Shown piece by piece: positions 47,906 through 59,287 of a stretch of DNA of 64,000 nt. The position numbers and the translations under genes are program-made. The notes under the pieces are model-generated. The model worked only from the letters and a program-made list of their open reading frames with translations, searched no databases and was not told the origin of the DNA. Origin of the DNA: Portulaca oleracea. Its lineage: Eukaryota > Streptophyta > Magnoliopsida > Caryophyllales > Portulacaceae. The stretch covers positions 36,613,330 to 36,677,329 of the forward strand of contig CM055879.1 in the NCBI GenBank assembly GCA_029582165.1, read 5' to 3'. Numbering within the stretch: position 1 is the first letter of the stretch; each line of letters begins with the position of its first letter.

Positions 47906-48655
47906 TCAGAAAATATGCTTTGCTTGGTCAGTGGCTTTTTCATCAAAGTTGTTGGTTCTTATCTACTTGTTTATGTTTCAATGTAAGGCATAAAACCACT
48001 ATTTAATTGTCAACTGACATATGATTGGTACTATAATGTCATAAAAGTATCAATATTAATTGCCTGCAAAAAACAGTGCTTTGTATAAATCAGCATAGAA
48101 TAGTGTCAAATAGAAATTAAGTATAATTTATTTATTTTATCTAATAATAAGTGGGTTGGTTTGTATTTTATGCATAGGACTGCAATAACATAACCACATT
48201 AGCTTTTGTACTTTTCTAAGTACTAGGTCTTACCAAGTGGATTTTAAGAAACTCAAGTGGATTATAATTTTATTCTCAAAAGTAGGCTTATTTTTTAAAA
48301 ATTGAGGAGTAATAGAGTAAATTTACCTTGAAAAATGGGCTCCAAGCTGAATTTTGTAGCAACAAGCCAACAATACTTACGGGTAAGCAGTTTCATAATT
48401 GGAACCTCAGTGAAATTGGTGAATGGGTAAGTCTCCTCAAACTGCTACCATAAACCAAAACTTATAACTGCTCTGACAGATTTAAATTTCAATTGATTGG
48501 AACAAAAAACCTGGAACCGGTGGTATTCGGAACGTGAAGCCTAATTTTAAGTACTAAAGTATATATATTATTCAAAAACTGGGGCTAAAATTCTTCAATT
48601 TTCATTTTATGAGCTAAATTAAGTGTAGTCTTGTGATTTTTTTTGTTTTCAAACA
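47906..48655. other. AT-rich spacer
   Basis: No gene or element recognised. Confidence 0.45.
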
Positions 48656-49170
48656 GGTAAAAGAGAACATGAGAGACTTAGGGGATCCTTCTATCAAGGC
48701 ATCGCCCTAAGAAATGAGCCACCTACCTCATTTGGAGCATTTGGAAGGAGTCGAATGAGTACCCCTACAACAACGTCATCTTCAATCATGTCAGACTTGT
48801 CATCTGTGCTAAAAAGAACTTTGCGGAATGGCAATTGTTAGAAGATCCTTCAATGGGAACCCTGGCTTCACTAAAGACCGATTCTTCTCCACTCAATGCT
48901 CGTCCAGTACGGCGTATGTTGGGTGGGACCGTCCTAACTCTGGGAGGGTCAAGCTTAACTGCGATGGTTCAGTTAATAATTTAGGTGCAGCAACTGGTTT
49001 TGTCATCCGTGACTATCTTGGCAGGCTTCTTCGAGTAGGCTGTCTTAAACTTCATTCCGAATCCATTGTGCTTGCGGAAACTCTTGCTCTCATAGTCGGG
49101 ATCCAACAGGCCTTACAGGCAGGCTTCAAGAAGGTTCAGATCGAAAGCGACAACCTGATTCTCATCCAAG

Positions 49171-50523
49171 TGTTCGGTTGTGTATTTTGGGTTTTTATAA
49201 GTCGGGTTGTCGAACCACGAGGATGGGTGTGAGGTCTGATGAGGAAAATTGGTTTGCGTTGGGGTTTTTCTGAGTGCGGAAAGTAGTAAATAATTAAGGA
49301 AAATAATTAAACTAGATTAAACATGATTCAAAGAAAGCAAATAATCTATCCTAACAACTCAAGAAAGCATGAATTAAACCATCAAAACAACACATAATCA
49401 ACACAAATTAAGCTAACCAACAAAGACATTCACAATCAAGATGCTTTTGATAATAAATGAACCAAGCAAATAGCTAGTCTAAGTAAGAAATTAGGAATTA
49501 GAGATTACACCCTTGATGAACTCAACTTCTACTCTTCAATCTTCACTTGTGATCTTCATCATCATCTCCTCCCGAACAAACAAGAAGAACGTGATTAAGA
49601 TTACCAAGAATCCTCAATCCCTCACTTAGGAGTAGGAATTGTGACTCTTGACCCTCTCTTTCACTAAACTTGGATGATTTTTGTGGTTAACTTGGTAATC
49701 AAAATAAATGTAACTCAAATGGAAACATAAAAGAGCAAGAAAAATGAAGAAAAACTTCTGAAATTGCTTGATCAAAGTTGAATACTAACTAAGCTTGGAG
49801 AACAAGGAACATTGAAACCCTAAGAGAGAGAAAGTAAAATGCAATAACTTGAAGGAAATTCAATTGAAAAACAAAGTAAAACAATACTAAAACTAAAACT
49901 GCTGATAATTTCGTGTTAAGGGTTTATATACAAGCCAAAGTTGTTACACAAAACGCAGCATTTTAACCGGAGATTATATGTAGAAAAGCAGGGTGACTCG
50001 GGCGAGTCACCCCCTGACTCGGGCGAGTCAGGGTTCTGGCCATCGGAGGATGTCTTCTTCGGCAAATTTTTCTCGGTCGCTCAGCAAGTAGTCATGACCG
50101 AGTCGTCCAAGTGACTCGGGCGAGTCAAGCTTCTGATCCTTCCTTGCCTTAGCCATTTTCTTGGGTTTTCAAAATGGCTTGCAGAGGTTGGTCACGACCG
50201 AGTCGTTAGGTGACTCGTGCGTGACACCCTGCTGGCTCTCCTCCTCCTCAGCTGAATTTGCATGGCCAGTCTGCAAAGTTCCAGGCCCTAGTCACAGGCG
50301 AGTCATGCCCTGACTCGGGCGAGTCATCTTGCTGCCCATCCTGCTGCTACTTCCCATACTTGATGAAATTTGGCTCGTTTTTGCCCTTTATTCTCAACTT
50401 TTGGCTCAATACCTTATTTACCTACAAACTAAGAAAACCTCATAACTAACATATAACACGGGGTTAGAACACGTAAAAACACCCTAATAAAGAGAAGAAT
50501 TCGGCTCGGAACGAGACCGAACA
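49171..50523. mobile_element. Solo LTR (1353 bp) with TGACTCG palindromes
   Basis: It begins TGTTCGGT and ends ACCGAACA, an 8-bp terminal inverted repeat, with perfect 5-bp target duplication CCAAG at 49166-49170 and 50524-50528. No ORF, primer site or second LTR was found, so it is a solo LTR made by recombination. The family is not identified. Its 3' half carries the palindrome cluster at 49993-50326. Confidence 0.85.
49993..50326. repeat. Cluster of TGACTCGGGCGAGTCA palindromes
   Basis: Four perfect copies of a 16-bp inverted repeat (7-bp arms, GG centre): inside 49993-50010 (extended to 18 bp), 50013-50032 (extended to 20 bp), 50112-50127 and 50311-50326. Decayed copies (GACCGAGTCGT and similar) lie near 50090, 50200 and 50290. 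The arms contain TGACTC, a bZIP-like core. Confidence 0.85.
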
Positions 50524-50824
50524 CCAAGCTTTGAAAGGAAATTTTAAAGTGTCTTGTCAGATTAATACAATGATTAGGGATATTAAGCTTTATTTTCAAA
50601 TGTTTGATGGGGTCACGATCAGTCGTCACATTTTTAGGGAAGCCAATATGATGACAGATTGGTTAGTCAACAGGGGGCACTCCTCTCAAAACTTAGATGT
50701 GTGGAGTCTCAGCCCTTCTTCTGCTCTTTGGCTTATTTTATTTCATGATAACCTAGCCAGACTCCTTGAGCGAAAGGTCTCCTAAGTTCCGTTGTACTTT
50801 GTTTGTTTACTCGGATTTAGACAA

Positions 50825-51014
50825 AATCGCCCTAAGAAGTCAGCGTACAAGTCAGCGTACAAGACACGATACTAGTAAGTTTATGTCCCTGTTTGACAAT
50901 CCAGTCTGCTATCGAATTTGCTTTATGAAATATATGTTGTAGAGAGTAATCTTTGAAAAGACACTCAGAAGTCAGAAGGTGCTTTATGTCTCTAATTATC
51001 ATATCTATCTGCAT
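50825..51014 (-). pseudogene. Second LINE RNase H C-terminal fragment, inverted
   Basis: The minus strand reads IIRDIKHLL, LQHIFHKANSIADWIVKQGHK, clearly related to the plus-strand end at 50529-50785. It lies tail to tail with it, about 40 bp apart. Only the last ~45 codons of the domain remain. Confidence 0.7.
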
Positions 51015-52522
51015 AGTCTTGTGATCTTGGTAACTAGGTAGTGTAGTACATTTGGCACTTAACTAAAAAATTAGTATTTTTATAAAAAAAATTATATATC
51101 AAAAAATAAAAATTTTATAATTAGCAGATATTCGATCTAGAATTGAAACCTAAAGTGCAGGTAAGGATATTAAGGTTCATAAGATTTAGAAACCCTTTCT
51201 AACAAATAAATAATAAGGGTAAGTTTTTTAAGTTTAAGATACAGTTCCCGGAGCCGCTCAACCCTAACCACATTGACTACTTCCGATATGGATATTCCTT
51301 GTGAGTGATTTTGTTTAACACATAATGTCTCCTAAGCTACAATTCATACCCAAATTTACATACTCTTTGCAATTGTTAATAAAATGTTATATGCGAAATT
51401 ATCATAGAGTCATATTGGAATCCGTAATAATTAATATGGAACAGATGGAGTATAGGTGATGTAAATTGCAACTAAAATGATAGATATTTTGGGAAGGAGG
51501 GAATCAAACATCCAACTATACGTGCTTTTCAAAATTAATGAACTGCCATGATTTTTAATTTCTCGTGAATATTGACCACTTGCAATGGTAATGGTGTGAA
51601 AATGAATTGGAATGAATAAGCTTCACATTGGTCAGAAATTGAGTAGGGAGAGGTAGAGGAAGAGAGAAATAAACACAAAAAAAAGAAAAAAGAAAAAAAG
51701 AGATTGATCAAATGACTCAATTATTGAGAAATTGACAATTTTGCTCAATTCAAGATCCCTTTAAGTAAAAAATAACTCACCATTGCAAGTGACCTTATCT
51801 TCAATGCTATTGCAAGTTTTGGCAAGAAATGCTTGTTTCTTCTCAATTGCTCCGATAACCATAATATTAATCCCTTCAATGAAATTTTGCAGGATCGTAC
51901 ACTTGACGCTATCTCAAAGGGTCCAAGCTTGACACACCCACCCAATATGTATCTTACCGAGACTCAGATGTAGGCAGTTTTACCTTAATAAAAATCCTCA
52001 CATGCAAGACTTTACATACAACATCGCAATATTTATGTATTTATTTACTCTTTTTTTTGTGGGGAGGGGGGGGGGGGTTCTTAGCAATAACAGAATACAG
52101 ATTTTGTGGAGCTGTTTCAAAACATTGGAACTCAATGTTCCTGATGGGCAATTCATCAACCTAATTAGTGTCTTGTTGAGTATGGTGTATGTATGTAGTA
52201 ATACAAAGTACAATGTAACATAAGATACAGTCTCTTCATTTTCCCCCATGTTGGTTACATTGTATCTCATGGCATTGTGCATTTGTGCGATGCCAAATGA
52301 AGTATCTTCGAACTTCATTGTAGAATCACAACAAAAATCTGTCTGCATACCATTTACAGATATCATATCAACATCTCATGCATTGCATTCATCAAAAGTG
52401 TCGCTGATTAGTCTGACAACTGAATCTAAAGCTTCGTTCCATTATCTGCCGTGTGAGGGAACACGATGAGCATGAGCCATCTAGAAGGAACTCATTGTCC
52501 GTTAATGTAGCGTGGGTCCTAG
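51015..52522. other. 3' flank of the SAM gene and spacer
   Basis: It contains a lone Stowaway-like right end (ATTAATATGGAACAGATGGAG, ends 51450) without a matching left end, a G-rich run at 52061-52077, and, close to 52522, the probable 3' UTR of the SAM gene. Open frames here have no domains. Confidence 0.4.
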
Positions 52523-53298
52523 CTAGCATACGGTCCCTCTTGGTGGGTACCGTCTGAATATGGACATTATGGCTTGGAGAATCTTCTTTCTAGGTCCCTG
52601 CCAAAGGAAAAACACATTGTTTGTTGTTCAGGAAGTGTCTTTTGTGCGTCTCGGGATTTCTTAAGCTAAGATGTAAGCAAGAGATGATTCACATAAATTT
52701 GCACAGGGCAGAAGAAAAGAAGACAAGAAATAAAAGTAATGAGCAAATTAAGATAGTTACCATGGGTATGCCCAGCTCTTTCAAGTCATTGTCGCCCAAT
52801 TGCCTGAATGCATTCATGTCTATCTGCTCAAGTCACATAAAAAGGGGGGAAAAGGAAGGATCGATGAAGTTTCAGGTATTGTTGTAAAGCAACAAAAGGC
52901 AAGAACATGCAAGGAGTGTAATATGTGAGTACATGACAGATAAGATCATAGTCCAGCACAGTCAACTTCATGTATGAGGCAGAAGTTTAACATAAAAGAT
53001 GCAAAACATAATCATGTCTTTCAACGTCAAGCTAAGAAAACGCCACACAGATGGATGGCTGAGTACATGTCGGGAATGAATCCAGATAATTTGATGAAGA
53101 ATTAGGTCAGCAAACTCTAAACAACAATGGTGAAATGAAACTGGTCCTGACAGAGCACAGATCTTAAAGAACATTTGTTAATATGTGAGTAAATAAACTT
53201 AAACAGAGTATGCAAGTAAATATACTAGACATTGTTTCCAAAAGGCCCTAGCATTTATAGACAACGATGAAAAAAGCGCATGATAGTTTGGTTTTCAA

Positions 53299-53347
<49 letters not shown>

Positions 53348-56300
53348 TTCTTTTTGCTTTTCTAGACCGGGTAAAATTAGGGGTGAGTGGGCCGGGGTAT
53401 CCTCCCCTAAAACTAGGAATCTCACCCTTAACCATTAGGACAAGTTCGCTGAATTCCGAACCTTACCTTTTTATCTGTTAGAATAGGTTCCTGGTTTTGG
53501 AACCTTATCCTAACTGCGATTCCGGTCCAGGTTCCAACATAGCCGTTCATTTTTCAAAAAAAAAAAAAAAAAAAAAAAAACACGCACACCGCCTTTTTGA
53601 AAGAAATTACTAAATTATACCAAACACCCATCAACCTATCACCCTCTCCACAAATAGTGATGGTCATACAGGTTTGATGCCTACTTTTTTGGATCTCTGT
53701 TGATCCCATGAAAGCGGGATCCAAACTAGGTGTTTATTGTTTTAACCTGTCAACCTCATGGTTAGCATGATGGAAACTATTTCCAAGATAATGTTGTCAA
53801 ATTTATAAGGAAAATTTATAATAAGCATCAAGGAACCACTATAGAGTATAGACACATGAAAGAGACATAACAACCAAACGGAAAGAAAACGGGGAAGAAC
53901 CCATTCTACAGGCATAGTTTGTGTTCTAAGCTAAAGCCTACAGAGAACATCGTGTTACTTATGTGGTTTCTTGTCTCACCATGAAAGCTAAACAGATATG
54001 CATGATACAACTAGCTGACATATACTGTAACACAAAAAAGTTGCATTTTGAAAATGAGATCAATACCTCCTCAGCTTTGAAACAAATCGCATACTTCTCC
54101 AAGCCTATAGATCGCAACAAGCTTTCAACTGTGGGATACCGATCAACCTAAAGAGGCCATCATATAAATAATTAAGAGTGCACTATTAATATACAGCAAC
54201 AACCGCTGTGGGCCAATGATTTAGACCAATTCAACAATAAGAAAAACAAGACCTTCAGAAAGGACTACATAATGCATATTACGAGAGCCTACGCTCAATG
54301 CATCCATAGTTCTCTTCCTATTTCCCTATAAGAATCATGGTTCTGGTAACTAAAACAAACATATGTTACAAGGGGAAAGTGATAAAGCCGATAACATTTG
54401 AAAACCTAGTTATGCACACATATGTAAACAATCGAATAACCAAAAGAAAGCTAGGTGTAAAACACCCAAAGATTAAATGATTTGACAGATTATGGCTCTG
54501 CTTACCACCCGGTGCTACTTTTATGAAATATTAATTTTTATAACATTAACAATTTCAACAATGACTTTCAGATGACTCAAAGTATATATATTTGTCAGCA
54601 CAAATAAACGACTATCACAAATTCCCCCAAGTCTCTTCAGATTCGAACAAGAACTTTTGATACTAAGCAAACACACAAATTTACAGGAAAATATGCTTGT
54701 ATGAAAATTTCAAATCCATTAGAGTATACAGAAATGGCCAACAGCATACTTTTCACTCAGGCTCCGTTTCGTCCTTGGAAAATATGCTTCATATGGCTCT
54801 CAAAAAGGTGAAGGAAGAGGAGTTGCATGGAAAAGGTCATGGAAATTTTATACTCACACTGCTATTCGTATTTTCCTTCCAAATTTGGGAGAAAAATGAG
54901 AGGAAAATATCATAAGCTAAATGAGAGGTAGGATTGGGCAGGGAGAAAATCAAGCGATGGATTGGTGGTGAAGATAGTGTTTTTATCCTAGATTAATGAA
55001 GAGAGATCAAAATTTTCTTTCCATATTATTTTTCAAGGACCAAACAGAGCCTAAGACACCAAACAAATTAGGCGGCGGAGATCATAGCTCGTACCATAGA
55101 TGGAATCTTCTGTACAATCCCACTACCTTGAGGGTAATGAGGAGGAGGGGGCGCCATAGAGCTTACGGGAGCTGCAGGTATAGAAGTTCTGGTCATATAT
55201 GTAGAAGAACACACGGGTCTCGAGGGACTCATTCTCAACCTTGAACTAGATCTCTCATCACCATATGCCCTGACTAATGATCTCTGTAACTCTAGTGTCC
55301 TGTGCAACGCTTCGCTACTTCTTTCTGGTGAGAGTCCTCTAGCAGTGACCGGGTGTGGGTGTGGGATCCTTTCAGGAGATAATCGCCGGGGATTGTTTGA
55401 TGTCCAAGTGGGATAAGTTCTTCCGGGGTCAACCATAGACGGGCCACTAGCATTTCTTGAGGGTGGAATCGGTTCAGGCATAGTACGCCGTGTGCTGAAA
55501 GTAGCTTCAGGAGGATACATCATCTTCCCACTTACAGAAGGCTGAGTGGTCCTACTTGAGAGTTTATCCCGAAGATCTACATTGCCCCATGATGAATCAT
55601 TCTTTTGTAATTTCTTAATCATGTTCTTTTGCAGGAGTTTGAACCGCAGATCGTCTTTGTCGAGATGCACGTCTTAGTATTCCAAGCGGACCAGGGTTAG
55701 TAACACGAAAACAAGTTCAGAAATACAGCAATACATGAGAATGCCCATAAAGATTTGTTACCGTTCACGCTGGTTGCACCGTGGCTCTCCCCGTGTTGTC
55801 TGGTAATAATAGTTGGAAGATAATCAAAAGGCACATCTCGTATAGAAAAACCAGAAATCCTACAAACTAATCTAGTACATTCATGTTTATCAGCAGAATC
55901 AAGGGTATCCTAAGGAAAAATTTCAGTACTCGACAAACACAGGATCAAACAAGCAGCCCGCAGTTTTTGGTTGCCAACAAAACAACCCATCCCTAGAATC
56001 TGGGTGAAATAACAAAAGTAATAATTAATATGTTATTAGGATTGTAAAATGACAAATAATAAGAAATATGCAGCTATTTTAATTTCTAATGGTGCATCCC
56101 TAAATTTTTATTTTTTGTTTTTGGTAGCGAAGACAGAGTCCCTAAATTGTGGTATAGGTCTTTTGATAACAATTAATTGATTTTCGACATCTTTCAATTG
56201 TAGGGTCAAATAGTCAACACAAGTGGACTCTCAATCACAGAAGAAGGGCTTCATAACCCATTCCCTACGCTTACTCTAGACAGACTTTTCAAAGCATATG

Positions 56301-57282
56301 TTTGGTTTGAGTGGTTGATGTTATACTACCATACATAGCAAGTTCACATTGAACCTAAACAACATCACAATTCACAAGGCAAATAAGCTTCTTCAAACAA
56401 CATGATTTCAGCCCACAAAATCATTTTCTCACAATTGAATAACGAACGCCACCAATCAAATTGAGTGCCACAGTTTGTATCATCAATCAAAAAGGGGTAA
56501 ATTCCAATCATTAACAACGAACATACACATACCGCTTGTAGTAGGGTTGATTTACATCATCCGAATCCCCACCCAATCTATTGCTGATGGAACGTTTTCT
56601 CACCACCATAGACATCTTATTTGGATACCCATCTTCGGACGGCCTCAATGCCCTCTTTACCACCTACATTCAGCTCAAGCCAATCACTCAAAACATCAGC
56701 AGATTTTTCACAAAATATTGACAAAACTAAGAACAATGCTTTGTTCATTGCACACAAAACTTCAGTTCTCCTATCCAAATCCAATGGCTGATCAACATAC
56801 CAAATTCCATACAATCACTATAGCACTCAACCAATCAAACGCACATACACTAAGAACCAGAAGTCCAGAACTGCTACACGATCTGAATTTCTATTTTTGA
56901 ACTTCGCTATAGCTGAATTAACACATGAACTCGTAAAACAAACAAATTTGCAACCTAACTTCACATTAGTCCTTATAAGTTCCAAATTTGTAATCACGAT
57001 TGAATCACTGGGTTGATTACGTTACATCCTACCATCAGCATATCGAATCCGAATCCAATATTCGATTGATACAGTAGAATCCACCCAGAAACACAACTTC
57101 TACACGATTTGAAGTTTAAATAACAACAAATTCACAGAAAATAGCAAAAAACCAGATAAATCAGAAGCAAGAACAAAGCAGCAGAACCCTAATTGTCGAA
57201 TCCAGCAGAAATTGAAGAGAGGGGATTGAATTACCCGATCAGTGAGTGGAAAAGAGGAGCGAGTCCTCCAATGATCGGACAT
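52523..57282 (-). CDS. SAM-domain protein, six exons (330 aa)
   Basis: Seen: exons 57235-57282, 55762-55909, 55095-55672, 54067-54147, 52761-52823 and 52523-52597, all with GT/AG borders; their sum is 993 nt, one frame ending in TAG. The N terminus is short (MSDHWRTRSSFPLTDR), then residues ~17-65 (GFSIRDVPFDYLPTIITRQH), a basic-acidic motif KDDLRFKLLQKN (~69-80), a Pro/Ser/Arg-rich, probably disordered middle with repeated RRLSPER-type motifs, and a C-terminal SAM domain (~259-320: YPTVESLLRSIGLEKYAICF, MNAFRQLGDNDLKELGIP, GPRKKIL). Known: SAM domains mediate protein oligomerisation or RNA binding; small plant SAM proteins of this type are poorly characterised. An in-frame ATG at 57306 would add eight residues. 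Exon 2 was inferred from splice sites and frame; it is the least certain one. Confidence 0.82.
53299..53346. repeat. (TTA)n microsatellite in a SAM-gene intron
   Basis: About 16 uninterrupted TTA units in the intron between exons 4 and 5 (52824-54066). A 25-A run at 53557-53581 in the same intron follows a mRNA-like stretch (53350-53555) and may be a retroposed tail. Confidence 0.9.
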
Positions 57283-57900
57283 AGTATGACCGAATTGAAG
57301 TTTCAAAATCCAGAATTACCTACCCAGAAGTAGGATTGAAGATTGATGAATGAATCCGCTCAAAAAGCAGCAGAAATCAAAGGGGTAGAAAGAAAGAATG
57401 AATGGTGGAATGACGAACATCAAACTGACATAAGGAAGTTGAAAGGAAACGAGGAAGAAGATAGTGAGTGATTCTGGAGCAAGTACAGTTGAAGACTAAG
57501 ATTGAAGATTGAAGGTTGATTATTATCCTTTTCTTCTTCGAAGTAGGAATGAATGGGGATAGTTGGAAAGAGCAACGCTGCTTCCTAGAGAGAGAAAGAT
57601 GGAAAGACGGAGAGAGAAAGAGTGAAAGGACCAGAGTGGCTTTTCTTTTTTCTTTTTTTTTTGGAGGGGTGAGGGTGGGAATAAGATGGGCCAAATAAAT
57701 TTGAAGATGGCCCATTGGTGAAAGCTACCTTTTTCTAAGTCAAGCAAAATAGCTTTTTTAAGTCAAGCGAATTGGTCTTTCATAAGTGGGCCCACTCTCA
57801 GCCCATAGTTTACGGAATGTTATTTTTCTACGCGTAATGGGCCGGATTTGTGGGCCGTGCTACTCAGTCCTTTGGGCCTGAGTATGTGGGACGTTGGGCT
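57283..57900 (-). promoter_or_regulatory. 5' UTR and site II-rich promoter of the SAM gene
   Basis: At least six TGGGCC/GGCCCA motifs in 200 bp: about 57686, 57707, 57788, 57839, 57853 and 57873, on both strands. TGGGCY (site II) is a TCP-factor site typical of constitutive, growth-related plant genes, often without a TATA box. The leader on the gene strand is CT-rich with AAACCCTAA-like words at about 57187. Confidence 0.6.
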
Positions 57901-59030
57901 TGTTGTTTACGAGAGTGTGAGCAAGTATAAATTTACCCAAACATACTCATCTAATTTAGACTCTTCATTGGGATAAATCATAAATACTTCATCCAATTTA
58001 GTCCTAATGTTCATCTTTATCCATGTTTTCAATATTTAATTTTTGTTTCCCTCCGGGGTATGTTGTTAACTTGTTATGGTTGTTGTGTTTCAAGAGTTGA
58101 CTTTTCTACTTTTACATAAACTTTTTTTGAGGGAATACTTTTACGTAAATTTATCCAATTTTAACTTGCATACCTTAGGCGTCCTCTAAATTAATAATAT
58201 ACACTTAGTCATGATTGCGGAAAAAATTAGCCCCTTTAAACCATACCTCGATTGTTCCATATTATTAGTTCTTATGAGGTGCACACAGCTAACCATTCCA
58301 AATTTTGATATATTGGTTATTGAATATATACAGTAATTTAAAATATAATTTTTTTTGAAGGAATGACTTAAAATATAAACTTCACTACATTAGAGTTGTC
58401 ATTAAAAATATTTTCATGCGAATATAGTAATGTAATTTTTATAATATAAGTATCTTATTAGATTTTTTTACTATAAGTAAGCGGTTTAATTTATTGGATT
58501 CCTATCTCAGGGAAATAACCCGACAGACTTACAACAGGTGGAGAATAAGGATGTTAATGACTCATAGTTGGGTCTCATCTTACCTGCAGCATTCTCTGAA
58601 AAGGTAAAGAAGAATGCTCCTCAAAATTCAAACCCTGGAGGTAGAAATTAAAAATCAAAGTAATATACTGAAAATCATGAAAATTGTGGAATATGGGAGC
58701 ACCAGTTCGCCTATGAAAGACAAAAATATGCATAAAGTGTGGTATCCTATGAGTTGACTTGGGCAATTGTCTGAATATATGAACAAAGCTACATAACTCA
58801 ACACATATATTTACCTTTCAACTAAGCAGTCATAACGTTGCTACCTCGTTTTCCAAGTGTCATGTTAAAGGTAATCATCATCAGTAAAACAAGGAGCATA
58901 ATTATGCAAATGAAACACATATATATGCATATCATGATTGTATTCACTCACCACCTTTATGTTGATTAAAAACCATTGGGGGGGGGGGGGGAAGTTGAAA
59001 GTGCTTCAAATTGATAATGAAATGAGATTA
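57901..59030. other. Spacer with one exon-like fragment
   Basis: Mostly AT-rich. At 58583-58634 on the minus strand a 51-bp stretch (GLNFEEHSSLPFQRMLQ) is bordered by CTCCAG and GTAAGA, like a real exon, but no partner exons were found nearby. A 14-G run is at 58979-58991. Confidence 0.35.
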
Positions 59031-59287
59031 CTAGTCTTGTTTCATATTAATTGTCACAATTTTGACTTTCACAGTTTTTAATGTCTTTTTTTAATTAATA
59101 ATTTGTTACATAATATGTTATTAACAATTGCAATATTATACTTTTATGATATCATTTTTCATTACGAATCTAATGGTGGTAATTTTATAAAACAACTCAT
59201 TGTATATGTTGAGAAACTTATGGTTAAAATTTTTAAAATTTAACTGCACAATTTCCAAAGATGACGATTAATATGGAACGGTGGGAG
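59031..59287. mobile_element. Stowaway-like MITE (257 bp)
   Basis: Left CTAGTCTTGTTTCATATTAA, right TTAATATGGAACGGTGGGAG, flanked by TA. Confidence 0.82.

Larger units (their letters stand above)
48656..50800 (+). pseudogene. LINE ORF2 tail (RNase H) split by a solo LTR
   Basis: 48656-49170 reads, with a frame change near 48830, WSIWKESNEYPYNN, then the RNase H blocks GRVKLNCDGSVNNLGAATGF, VIRDYLGRLLRVG, ETLALIVGIQQAL and VQIESDNLILIQ. After the LTR, 50529-50785 resumes with INTMIRDIKLYFQMF and HIFREANMMTDWLVNRGH to a stop. The two halves join exactly at the LTR, and the 5' parts of a LINE are absent. This is a truncated plant L1-type LINE 3' end; no flanking duplication was identified. Confidence 0.8.

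Noticed and set aside
51421..51450. Stowaway MITE
   Set aside because: Only a right end is visible; no matching left end within 400 bp.
54697..54915. 72-codon plus-strand ORF
   Set aside because: Lies in an intron of the minus-strand SAM gene, with no homology signal.
56475..56900. 141-codon plus-strand ORF
   Set aside because: Lies in intron 1 of the SAM gene; His/Ile-rich chance frame without splice or domain support.
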